Assembly: GCF_900104265.1 (NCBI RefSeq) | Contig: NZ_FNJJ01000015.1 | Location: forward strand, 102,860-166,859 | Direction: 5' to 3' | Length of the DNA: 64,000 bases | DNA from: Ectopseudomonas guguanensis | Lineage (GTDB): Bacteria > Pseudomonadota > Gammaproteobacteria > Pseudomonadales > Pseudomonadaceae | Shown here: in pieces, positions 25,907 to 34,438 of the stretch | How positions within the stretch are numbered: the stretch's first letter is position 1 | Layout of the letters: every line of letters begins with the position of its first letter | Program-made: the position numbers and the translations under genes | Notes under the pieces: generated by a model | Told to the model about the DNA's origin: nothing | What the model saw: only the letters and a program-made list of their open reading frames with translations | Database searches by the model: none

Positions 25907-25933
25907 AGTTATCCACGCAATCTGTGGATAACT
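25907..25933. promoter_or_regulatory. Perfect inverted pair of DnaA-box-like sites
   Basis: AGTTATCCAC-N7-GTGGATAACT is a perfect 10-bp inverted repeat, each arm holding a DnaA-box-like TTATCCAC. A further TGTGGATAA lies near 25425. The site lies between the Lon-like protease and the PA4575-like gene. It could bind DnaA or another repressor; the gene context does not suggest a replication origin. Confidence 0.4.
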
Positions 25934-26006
25934 CTGTGCATGAGGCGTTAGCAATAAGGCCGATGCGCCTGTCCCGGGCAATCCGGGACAATCGCGCAAG
26001 ATCTGA

Positions 26007-28490
26007 TCAGCTCGCGGCGTCTCCCTCGCCTTTCTTGCGTCGCGGCGTCTTGGCTGGCTTGGCGGCTGCAGGCTCGGCCTCGGCTTTCGCCTTCTCCTCG
26101 GCCGGTTTGCCTTCCTCTTCCAGGCCGATCTCGGCGATATCGCGCAGGCGCTCGACCACCCGGGCGTTGACGCTGCCCTTGGGGAAACGTCCTTTCTCGT
26201 CCGGGTGTCCGGCCGCCTCGCCGACCAGCAGGCTCAGCGCCTCGTCGACATGGCGCACGGCATAGACGTTGAACTGCCCGTCGCGCACCGCCTGCAACAC
26301 GCGCTCATCGAGCATCAGGTTGGCGACGTTGGAGTGCGGGATGATTACCCCCTGCTCGCCGGTCAGGCCACGCGCTTCGCACAGCCGGAAGAAGCCTTCG
26401 ATCTTCTCGTTGACGCCACCGACCGCCTGCACCTCACCGAACTGGTTGATCGAGCCGGTGATGGCGAAGCACTGCTTGAGTGGGGTGCGCGACAGCGCCG
26501 AAATCAGTGTGCAGACCTCGCCGAGCGAGGCGCTGTCGCCGTCGACGTAACCGTAGGACTGCTCCAGGGCGATGCTCGCGGAAATCTCCAGCGGGAATTC
26601 CTGGGCGTAGCGGCTGCCGAGGAAGCCGGTGAGGATCATCACACCCTTGGAGTGGATCGGCTGACCGAGGCTGACCTCGCGCTCGATGTCGACGATGCCG
26701 CTGCCTCCCGGATACACCGTGGCGGAAATCCGCGCCGGCACACCGAAGGCCGAGTCGCCGACTTCCAGCACGGTCAGGCCGTTGCACTTGCCGACGGCGG
26801 CGCCGCTGGTATCGATAAGGATGATGCCGGCCAGCATGTCGTCGATGATCCGCGCCGACACACGCCCGGTGCGCGTGGCCTTGGCCTTGAGCGCGCGCTC
26901 GATATGACCGACGTCGGTGATCTTCTCGCCGGCCAGTTGGCGAATGAAATCGGCCTCGCTGACCAGCTGGAACAGGTCACCGATACGCGCCGACAGACGC
27001 CCCTGATGTTCGGCCAGGCGCGCGCTGTAGGTGGCCAGGCGCGCCACCGCAGCGCCGGTCATGGGCGCCATGCCCTCCTCCGAGGTACGCGTCTTCATCA
27101 ACTGGGCGAACTGCTCCAGGCTGTCTTCGGCGAGCGGGATGTCCTCGTCGAAGTCGACCAGAACGCGGAACATCTCCTGGAAGTCCGGATCGTGATCCTG
27201 CAGCGCGTAATACAGCTGCCGCGAGCCGATGATGATGACCTTCAGCTGCAGCGGGATGACCTGCGGGTTGAGCGTGACGGTAGCGATGCGGCCGAGATCG
27301 CCCAGCGGCGACTCCATCTTCAGCTGGCGCGAATGCAGGGCGCGCTTGAGCGCCTCCCAGACGAAGGGCTCGCCGAGCAGCTTTTCCGCCTCGACCACCA
27401 GGTAACCGCCGTTGGCGCGGTGCAGCGCACCCGGGCGCAGCTGGCGGTAGCTGGTGTACAGCGCGCCCTGATCGGAGCTGTACTCGATGCGGCCGAACAG
27501 GTTGTCGTAGGTCGGGTGCGACTCGAACACCACCGGCGCACCGCCATGGGCATGGTGACCGACCACCAGGCTCGGGCAGTACATTTCTTCCAGCAGCTTG
27601 CGCAGCTGCGGATCAGCCTTGTCGACATCCACCAGCTGCTCGACGGCGGTTTTCAGCAGATTGATCTGCATCGCCTGCAAATAGGCGCAGACGCCAGCGT
27701 TCTCGGCGTACTTCTCCGACAGCGGCGCCAGCAGCGGCTGCAAGGCGACGGTGATGGTCTCTTCGTTGAGCTGACGCAGCAGGTTGCTCGACTCGCGCTT
27801 CCACTGCGGCAGGCTGGCCAGCTCCTCGTTGAGGCGCTCCTCCAGCGCGGCGATATCGGCATGGAAGCGCTCACGGTCGGCTTCCGGCAACTGGGCGAAC
27901 TCGGCCTCGTCCAGCGCCTTGCCATCGGCCATCGGGGTGAAGGCGATGTTGGTGCTGTCGCGGTACAGGGCCACGCCCTTCTCCAGCGACAGACGCTCGA
28001 TCACGTCCAGCGCCTGGTCGTAGCGCTTGTTGAAGCCGCGGTCGATGGCGCTCTTCTTCTGCTGGTAGGTCGGCGTTTCGAACACCGCCGGGAAGGTGGC
28101 CAGCAGGTTGTCGATCAACTGGTTGATGTCGGCTATGAAGTCGCTCGCCGTGCCGGCAGGCAGCTCCAGCGCACGCGGCTCGCGCGGTTCGTCGAAATGG
28201 TTGACGTAAACCCGGTCGGCCGGTGTCTCCATGCGCTTGGCTTCGGCCTTGAGGTAGCGCTGGACGAAGGAGAAGCGCCCGGTGCCGGGCTCGCCCATGA
28301 CGAACACGTTGTAGCCGGGACGCGGCATGGCCACGCCGAACTGCAGCGCCTCCACGGCGCGGGCCTGGCCCAGCACGCCGCGGAAAGGTTCGAGATCATC
28401 GGTGCTGCTGAAGTTGAACTGCTCGGGGGCGAAGGGGCGGGTCAGAGATTCGGGGGCAAGGCGCAAAGCATCGAGGCTACGCTTGGACAT
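26007..28490 (-). CDS. Lon-like ATP-dependent protease (S16 family)
   Basis: A protein of 827 residues. An N-terminal AAA+-like part carries a degenerate P-loop GEPGTGRFS at 66-74, with Arg in place of the Walker Lys. A long helical insertion follows, then a C-terminal Lon proteolytic domain with the catalytic Ser in YVDGDSASLGE near 651 and Lys in GGVNEKIEGFF near 693, the same 42-43 spacing as in Lon. The C-terminal tail is Ala/Lys/Glu rich. It matches PA4576-type proteases, distinct from Lon itself. AGGATT before the ATG at 28490 fixes the start. It presumably degrades damaged or specific cytoplasmic proteins; the substrates are unknown. Confidence 0.9.
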   Translation of the reverse strand: MSKRSLDALRLAPESLTRPFAPEQFNFSSTDDLEPFRGVLGQARAVEALQFGVAMPRPGYNVFVMGEPGTGRFSFVQRYLKAEAKRMETPADRVYVNHFDEPREPRALELPAGTASDFIADINQLIDNLLATFPAVFETPTYQQKKSAIDRGFNKRYDQALDVIERLSLEKGVALYRDSTNIAFTPMADGKALDEAEFAQLPEADRERFHADIAALEERLNEELASLPQWKRESSNLLRQLNEETITVALQPLLAPLSEKYAENAGVCAYLQAMQINLLKTAVEQLVDVDKADPQLRKLLEEMYCPSLVVGHHAHGGAPVVFESHPTYDNLFGRIEYSSDQGALYTSYRQLRPGALHRANGGYLVVEAEKLLGEPFVWEALKRALHSRQLKMESPLGDLGRIATVTLNPQVIPLQLKVIIIGSRQLYYALQDHDPDFQEMFRVLVDFDEDIPLAEDSLEQFAQLMKTRTSEEGMAPMTGAAVARLATYSARLAEHQGRLSARIGDLFQLVSEADFIRQLAGEKITDVGHIERALKAKATRTGRVSARIIDDMLAGIILIDTSGAAVGKCNGLTVLEVGDSAFGVPARISATVYPGGSGIVDIEREVSLGQPIHSKGVMILTGFLGSRYAQEFPLEISASIALEQSYGYVDGDSASLGEVCTLISALSRTPLKQCFAITGSINQFGEVQAVGGVNEKIEGFFRLCEARGLTGEQGVIIPHSNVANLMLDERVLQAVRDGQFNVYAVRHVDEALSLLVGEAAGHPDEKGRFPKGSVNARVVERLRDIAEIGLEEEGKPAEEKAKAEAEPAAAKPAKTPRRKKGEGDAAS

Positions 28491-28667
28491 TGGCAATCCT
28501 TTATAGCGGGCGGACGTTCCGCAAAAACATGGGGTGATTCTGGGCCTGTGGCGCAAGCAGGATCAAGGTTTGATTCAAGGCAATGCGCAAAATCGACGCT
28601 GGGATAATCTGTCTCGTAGCTATCAAGCCTGCGAACGACAGGCGCCCCGCCATCAGGAACCTTGCCT

Positions 28668-30308
28668 ATGAGTGCTTTCCAGGAAATCGCCGCCCTGCTC
28701 AGCCTGTCTGCCTTGCTGGGCATGCTCGCCGTCAGGCTGCGCCAACCATTGATCATCGCTTATATCCTGGTCGGCATCATCGCCGGCCCGGCAGTGATGA
28801 ATCTGGCCGGCGATCACAGCTCGATCAGTCTGTTATCGGAAATCGGCATCACAGTGCTGCTGTTCGTCGTCGGTCTGAAACTGGACATGCATCTGGTGCG
28901 CACGCTCGGCCCAGTGGCTCTGGCCACCGGTCTGGGGCAGTTGAGCTTCACCATCGTCGCCGGCCTGATCCTGTGTCGTCTGCTGGGCCTGGACTGGGCG
29001 AGTGCCGGCTACGTGGCCGTGGCGCTGACCTTTTCCAGCACCATCATCATCGTCAAACTGCTGTCGGACAAAGGCGAAATCGATTCACTGCACGGCCGCA
29101 TCGCCATGGGCTTTCTCATCGTGCAGGACATCGCCGTGGTTCTGGCCATGCTGGTCATCAGCCTGTATCAGCCGAGCCACGGCACGCACGAGGGGTTATC
29201 CCCGCTGGCGCTGATCGGCGCCCTGCTGGCCAGCCTGGCGCTGCTCTATCTGCTGGTACGCTTTGCCCTGCCACGTTTGCTGGCGCCCATGGCCCGCTCG
29301 CCCGAACTGCTGATGCTGGTGGCTATCGCCTGGGGTACGTTGCTGGCCGGCGGCGCCGAAGCCCTGGGGCTGTCCAAGGAACTGGGCGCATTCATTGCGG
29401 GTTTCTGCCTGGCCTCGACGCCATTGCGTGAAGCCATCGCCAGCCGCCTGACCAGCCTGCGCGACTTTCTTCTGCTGTTCTTCTTCCTGCACCTGGGTAT
29501 TCAGCTGGACTTCACCTATCTGCACCAACAGATCGGCAGCGCGTTGCTGCTGTCGCTGTTCGTGCTGATCGGCAACCCGCTGATCGTGATGGCCATCATG
29601 GGCGCGATGGGCTACCGCAAGCGCACCGGTTTCATGGCCGGGCTGACCGTGGCTCAGATCAGCGAGTTCTCCATCATCTTCGTCGCCATGGGCATCAGCC
29701 TCGGCCATGTGGGCGGGGCAGCGCTGGGCCTGACCACGCTGGTGGGCATCATCACCATTACCCTGTCCACCTACATGATTCTCTACTCGCAGCCGCTGTT
29801 CGAGCGCCTTTCCCCCTGGCTTGGCATATTCGAGCGGCGCGTCGCCCACCGCGAAAACGCTGAAGACAATGCTCCTGAGCAGGCCCAACCTGAGGTCATC
29901 GTCTACGGCCTGGGCCGCTACGGCCGCCAGCTGGCGCATCGCCTGCAGGATGGCGGCCTGCGCGTGCTGGGGGTGGACTTCGATCCGCAGGCCCTGGCCA
30001 GCGCCCGGCAGGCGGGGCTGGCGGTATGCTATGGCGATGCCGAAGACGCCGATTTCATCGCCCACCTGCCCTTGCAGCAGGCGCGTGCACTGGTCAGCAC
30101 CATTCCGCAGCGCGAGGTCAATGCCATCCTCCTGCGCGCCGCACGCAGTGGCGGCTTCCGTGGCAACGTCACCCTCAGCGCATTCCGCGAGGGCGACCTG
30201 GAAGCCTTTACACGCGCTGGCGCCGCCAGCGTCCTGCAGCCTTACATCGATGCGGCCGACTCCGCTGCACGGCGCCTGCTGGAAGAGGTCAACCAGCCGC
30301 TCAGTTGA
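28668..30308 (+). CDS. CPA2 family cation:proton antiporter with RCK/TrkA-N domain (KefC/YbaL-like)
   Basis: A protein of 546 residues. About twelve membrane segments cover residues 5-380 (for example LIIAYILVGIIAGPAVMNL and GITVLLFVVGLKLDM), with a soluble NAD-binding TrkA-N domain from about 410 (VIVYGLGRYGRQLAHRL). It should exchange K+ or Na+ for H+, gated by a nucleotide or thiol ligand. AGGAA precedes the ATG; a TTG two codons upstream is not needed. The 3' end overlaps the convergent dksA-like gene by 8 bp. Confidence 0.9.
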   Translation: MSAFQEIAALLSLSALLGMLAVRLRQPLIIAYILVGIIAGPAVMNLAGDHSSISLLSEIGITVLLFVVGLKLDMHLVRTLGPVALATGLGQLSFTIVAGLILCRLLGLDWASAGYVAVALTFSSTIIIVKLLSDKGEIDSLHGRIAMGFLIVQDIAVVLAMLVISLYQPSHGTHEGLSPLALIGALLASLALLYLLVRFALPRLLAPMARSPELLMLVAIAWGTLLAGGAEALGLSKELGAFIAGFCLASTPLREAIASRLTSLRDFLLLFFFLHLGIQLDFTYLHQQIGSALLLSLFVLIGNPLIVMAIMGAMGYRKRTGFMAGLTVAQISEFSIIFVAMGISLGHVGGAALGLTTLVGIITITLSTYMILYSQPLFERLSPWLGIFERRVAHRENAEDNAPEQAQPEVIVYGLGRYGRQLAHRLQDGGLRVLGVDFDPQALASARQAGLAVCYGDAEDADFIAHLPLQQARALVSTIPQREVNAILLRAARSGGFRGNVTLSAFREGDLEAFTRAGAASVLQPYIDAADSAARRLLEEVNQPLS

Positions 30309-30612
30309 ACTGCGCGCAGCTCAGGCAGTACTCGGCAGCCGGCAGAGCGGCCAGGCGCGCCGCCTCGATCGGCTCGCCGCAGCATAGACACTCGCCATAG
30401 CGCCCCTCGGCCAGGCGCTGTCGGGCCTGACGCACCCGCAACAACTCCTGTTCGGCCTCGGCCAGCAGCGCTTCGAGCACCTCATCGTTCTGCCGCTGCT
30501 GCGCCTGCTCGGCGAAATCCGCCGAGTGGCTGCGACTCAGGTCGCGGCGAATCGCCTCGACGCGGACGGTGTAGTCATGCAGCAAAGCATCCAGCACATC
30601 ACGGTGAGCCAT
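30301..30612 (-). CDS. DksA/TraR-family zinc-finger protein
   Basis: A protein of 103 residues. A coiled-coil N-terminal part is followed by a C4 zinc finger: C75-x2-C78 in ECLCCGEPIEAARL and C96-x2-C99 in YCLSCAQ. It is shorter than DksA (about 150) and lacks the DxxDxA tip of true DksA, which here reads differently. It may bind the RNA polymerase secondary channel as small TraR-like proteins do. Its position matches PA4577. GGAGG precedes the ATG. Confidence 0.85.
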   Translation of the reverse strand: MAHRDVLDALLHDYTVRVEAIRRDLSRSHSADFAEQAQQRQNDEVLEALLAEAEQELLRVRQARQRLAEGRYGECLCCGEPIEAARLAALPAAEYCLSCAQFN

Positions 30613-30756
30613 GGGGCAACCTCCTTGCGTATCAAGAACGCTCAGTGTGATGTGCAGCGCAACGCGCGTGACTGACGCCGATCAGCACTTGCGCGAAATG
30701 TCCTGTTCGACTGCCTTGACACCAGTCGGCAGGCTGGCCAAAGCTCGGCCATCGCC

Positions 30757-32613
30757 ATGACCAGAAGAAGAACAGCGACCTTGAAACGGATATTCGCCGT
30801 CCTTGCCCTGAGCCTCAGCCTTCCCCTGCACGCCGCCACGCCTGAACAGCTCGCCAACGATCCCTACTGGATCGCCCTCGGCCACTACGAAACCGGCAAG
30901 CTCGGCGGTTGGCGCAGCTATGTCGACGACGACGACTTCTTCCTCGCCGAGGATGGTGCCAGCGACCCGGCCGCCGAACTGCAGGCGACCCTCAAGGCCC
31001 TGTATCAGCCTGCCGCACTGGGCGACCGCCATCCGCAATGCGTCTACCCCGCACGTACCCGCTGGCTCAAGGCACAACTGCAACTCGATGACCTGCCCAG
31101 CCCGGACTGCGCCGAATATCGCAACTGGTTAGCCGACATCAATCCGCACAGCACGGTGCTGGTGTTTCCGGCGGCCTATCTGAACAGCCCGTCGTCGATG
31201 TTCGGCCACACCCTGCTGCGCATCGACCAGCCCGATATCGACAGCCACAACACCGCACTGCTGAGTTACGCGCTGAACTTCGGCGCCTTCATCGAAGGTG
31301 ACGACAACAGTGTTCTCTATACCTGGCGCGGGCTGATGGGCGGCTACCCCGGTCTGTTCGCCCTGGTGCCATATCGCGACAAGCTCAGCGAGTACAACCG
31401 CCTGGAAAACCGTGACCTGTGGGAATACCGGCTGAACCTGACGGCGCAAGAAACCGCACGCATGGTCGAGCACGTCTGGGAGCTCAAGCAGATCCGCTTC
31501 GATTACTTCTTCTTCGACGAGAACTGCTCCTACCGTCTGCTCGAACTGCTGGAGATCGCCCGTCCCGGCATCGAACTGACCGAGCACTTTCCGCTCACCG
31601 CCATCCCCACTGACACCGTGCGCGCCGTCAAGGACGCCGGGCTGGTGGAGCGCATCGACTATCGCCCCTCGCGCGAGCGCGAACTGCTGGCGCGCGCCGA
31701 ACCTCTGGACGCCGACGAGCAGAACTGGGCGCTGCGCCTGAGCGCGGATCCGGCGCAAGCCAGTGATGCCGAGTTCCTCACGCTGCCCGCAGAACGTCGA
31801 GCACTGATCCAGGACGCCGCCTTCCGCCTGGTGCGTTACCACGCCAACGATGAAGAACGCAGCAGCAATGCCCAGCGCAGCTTCCAGCTGCTTGGCGCGA
31901 TCAATCGCAACCCACCGCCGGCCTTGGAGATGAAGCGCCCGCCGCTGCCTGAGGAAGGCCACGAATCGCGCACCTGGCAACTGGCCGGTGGCAGCCGCGA
32001 CGACCGCGCCTTCGCCGAGTATGGCCTGCGCATGGCCTACCATGACCTGAACGACAACCTCGCCGGTTTCCCGCTCGGTGCGCAGATCGAGATTTTCCAG
32101 CTCAAGCTGCGCCAGTACGAGAACAACCACTGGCAGCTGCAACGCCTGGACCTGGCCAACATCCGCTCGCTGACACCACGCAACGCCTTGCTGCAACCGC
32201 TGTCCTGGCAGGTCGGCGGTGGCCTGGAGCGGGTACTCGGTAAGGATGGCGATAGCCGCTTGGTCGGCCATATCAGCGGTGGCGCCGGTGCCACCTGGCA
32301 GTTGCACGACGACCTGCTCGGCTTCGCCCTTGGCACGGCTCGCCTGGAATACAACGAGGACTTCGCTGCCGCCATCTCCCCCGCTCTGGGCTTCAACGCC
32401 GGCCTGCTATGGCGCAACCCGCTGGGCAACCTGACGCTGGAGGCAGCAGGCGACTACTTCCATAACGGCGAAGTGCGTCGTCGCCTGTCGCTTAACCAGC
32501 AATGGGAAATGTCACGCAATCTCGGCCTGCGCCTAAGCGCCCAGCGCGAGTTCAGCCAGATCGCCAGCCCGGTCAACGAGGTGAAGCTGGAGCTGCGCTG
32601 GTATCACTACTGA
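30757..32613 (+). CDS. DUF4105 (Lnb N-terminal-domain-like) exported protein
   Basis: A protein of 618 residues. A Sec signal peptide (RIFAVLALSLSLPLHAA) is followed by the DUF4105 region: SSMFGHTLLRIDQPD, SYALNFGAFIEGD, GGYPGLFALVPYRDKLSEYN, and the Cys-containing DENCSYRLLELLE. The C-terminal third is rich in alternating aromatic/aliphatic strands, as in an outer-membrane barrel or adhesin-like domain (ending LRWYHY). The family is thought to act in the periplasm or outer membrane; activity is unknown. The last 7 bases overlap the convergent rtcR gene. Confidence 0.85.
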   Translation: MTRRRTATLKRIFAVLALSLSLPLHAATPEQLANDPYWIALGHYETGKLGGWRSYVDDDDFFLAEDGASDPAAELQATLKALYQPAALGDRHPQCVYPARTRWLKAQLQLDDLPSPDCAEYRNWLADINPHSTVLVFPAAYLNSPSSMFGHTLLRIDQPDIDSHNTALLSYALNFGAFIEGDDNSVLYTWRGLMGGYPGLFALVPYRDKLSEYNRLENRDLWEYRLNLTAQETARMVEHVWELKQIRFDYFFFDENCSYRLLELLEIARPGIELTEHFPLTAIPTDTVRAVKDAGLVERIDYRPSRERELLARAEPLDADEQNWALRLSADPAQASDAEFLTLPAERRALIQDAAFRLVRYHANDEERSSNAQRSFQLLGAINRNPPPALEMKRPPLPEEGHESRTWQLAGGSRDDRAFAEYGLRMAYHDLNDNLAGFPLGAQIEIFQLKLRQYENNHWQLQRLDLANIRSLTPRNALLQPLSWQVGGGLERVLGKDGDSRLVGHISGGAGATWQLHDDLLGFALGTARLEYNEDFAAAISPALGFNAGLLWRNPLGNLTLEAAGDYFHNGEVRRRLSLNQQWEMSRNLGLRLSAQREFSQIASPVNEVKLELRWYHY

Positions 32614-34208
32614 CGCACGGCCTGCCAGTCGAGGCCGAAACGCGCCAGATACTTGCGCAACCGGTCGGCATCGTTGGGCTGCGCCTTGCTCAGGCGCGAC
32701 ACCTGATACAGCCGGCGACCGGCATCGGACAAATTATCGGCCTGGCGACAGACCTCGAGCACCGCCCGTAACTGCAGGCGGTCGAAAAGATCCAGCGCGT
32801 CAGCCTCCTCGCCCAGCAAGGCCTCCAGCCCATCATCCTGACCCACCTGGCCCCAGGCTCTACGCAGGCGCTCGATCTCCTCGCGCACCTGTTCTTCATC
32901 GATACGCCCGCTGTCGGCCAGGGTTGCCATGCGCGTGATCGAGGCCGACAGTTCACGGAAGTTGCCCTGCCAAGCTGCCTCGCTGGAGCTGGCGAAGGCC
33001 AGATAGCGCCGCCGCGCCTCCAGGTTGAAGCGCACCATACGCCCCTGTTCGCGGGCGTGGCGCTCCAGCTCGAAGTCGATGTTCGGCTCGATATCCTCGC
33101 GGCGCCCGGCTAGGCCGGGCAGGTCGAAAGTCCAGAGATTGATCCGCGCGTACAAGTCTTCGCGAAACAGCCCCTCGGCCACCCGCGTGCGCAAGTCGCG
33201 GTGGGTGCCGGCGATCAGCAGGAAATCGCTGCTCACCTCCTTGTCTGAGCCCATGGGAAAGAAGCGTTTTTCCTCGATGGCTTTGAGCAGCATGGCCTGC
33301 TCGTCCAGGCCCAGCTCCCCTATCTCGTCAAGAAACAGCATGCCGCCATCCGCAGCGCGCAGCAGGCCGTCGCGGGCATTCTGCGCGCCGGTAAAGGCGC
33401 CCTTGATATGGCCGAACAGCGCCGACATGGCGCCATCGCCGCGCAGCGTAGCGCAGTTGACCTCGACGAAGCGGCCATCGACCAAGTGGCGGCTGCGCTT
33501 GAGTTCGTACACCCGCCGCGCCAGAAACGACTTACCCGCGCCGGTCGGGCCGATCAGCAGCATGGGCGCCGAGGAGCGCACGGCGACCCGCTCGATCTGC
33601 TCGATGGAGCGGTTGAAGGCGGCATTGCGCGTGGCAATGCCCGACTTGAGAAAAGCCAGCCCCTCCAGGCGAGTATTCTGAAAGCGTGAGGCGATACGGT
33701 CATAGCGCGACAGATCCAGGTCGATCAGCGTGTAGGTGCCTATGACCGGATCGACCTCGGAGCGCCTGCGTGTGGGTGAAGTTTGTATCAACCGTGCAGG
33801 CAGATAGCGCGCCTCGGTCAGCAGGAACCAGCAGATCTGCGCCACATGCGTGCCGGTGGTGATATGCACGAGATAGTCCTCGTGTTCGGTATCGAAGGCA
33901 TAGGCGCTGGTGAAATCGTGCAGCGCGCCATACACCTCCTCGAAATCCCAGGGGTTGCGCAGTTGCATTTGCTGCAGGCGCACCTCGGTTTCCGGAGAGA
34001 TCTGCTCGATGTCGGCGCGGATGCGCTCGGCAAGGCCGATATCGCGCGCGTCCGTGCCGTGGATCAGCTCCAGCCGGTCGATCAGAAGATCAGCCTGCTG
34101 GCACAGGCCTATACTCGGCCGCCATTTATTCCAGCGATTGGCGCCCTTGCCGACCCGATCCAGGGTGGCGCCGATAAAGCCGATGGCGACAGTACGCTTG
34201 CGAATCAT
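32607..34208 (-). CDS. rtcR: RtcR, sigma-54-dependent activator of the RNA-repair operon
   Basis: A protein of 533 residues. The N-terminal CARF-type regulatory domain is at about 1-180 (VAIGFIGATLDRVGKGANRW, IHGTDARD). An AAA+ domain follows with Walker A GPTGAGKSF near 220 and the sigma-54 contact loop GAFTGA near 270, then a C-terminal helix-turn-helix. RtcR senses a nucleotide or RNA-end ligand through CARF and drives rtc transcription from a -24/-12 promoter. It is divergent from rsr with the promoter in the 230-bp gap. The ATG at 34208 has GAGGA before it. Confidence 0.97.
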   Translation of the reverse strand: MIRKRTVAIGFIGATLDRVGKGANRWNKWRPSIGLCQQADLLIDRLELIHGTDARDIGLAERIRADIEQISPETEVRLQQMQLRNPWDFEEVYGALHDFTSAYAFDTEHEDYLVHITTGTHVAQICWFLLTEARYLPARLIQTSPTRRRSEVDPVIGTYTLIDLDLSRYDRIASRFQNTRLEGLAFLKSGIATRNAAFNRSIEQIERVAVRSSAPMLLIGPTGAGKSFLARRVYELKRSRHLVDGRFVEVNCATLRGDGAMSALFGHIKGAFTGAQNARDGLLRAADGGMLFLDEIGELGLDEQAMLLKAIEEKRFFPMGSDKEVSSDFLLIAGTHRDLRTRVAEGLFREDLYARINLWTFDLPGLAGRREDIEPNIDFELERHAREQGRMVRFNLEARRRYLAFASSSEAAWQGNFRELSASITRMATLADSGRIDEEQVREEIERLRRAWGQVGQDDGLEALLGEEADALDLFDRLQLRAVLEVCRQADNLSDAGRRLYQVSRLSKAQPNDADRLRKYLARFGLDWQAVRQ

Positions 34209-34381
34209 GTTCAATCCTCATAGACCCTCAAGCATCTTATCCAAAAAGATAAATTACGATCCATAAAGATATGATGCAGCTGAAGCCGAACACCTCAAGA
34301 CCCAGCAAAAATCATCCCGAACAAAAATAAAATACTTGTAAATCAATACCTTAAATAAAAATAAGAACTCGAAAGATAAAC

Positions 34382-34398
34382 CTGGCACAGCCGCTGCA
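34382..34398 (+). promoter_or_regulatory. Sigma-54 promoter of the rsr-rtcBA unit
   Basis: CTGGCACAGCCGCTGCA has GG at 34384-34385 and GC at 34396-34397, separated by exactly ten bases, the -24/-12 rule. It lies 40 bases before the rsr start and downstream of an AT-rich stretch (about 34230-34370) suited to RtcR binding and DNA bending. It explains why the adjacent gene encodes a sigma-54 activator. Confidence 0.9.
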
Positions 34399-34438
34399 AT
34401 AGTCCTGACAACAACGGACAACACAGCGAGACGCCAAG

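Noticed and set aside
25421..25933. Chromosomal replication origin near the DnaA-box-like sites
   Set aside because: Only three boxes, no A/T-rich unwinding region and no dnaA, dnaN or gidA genes nearby.
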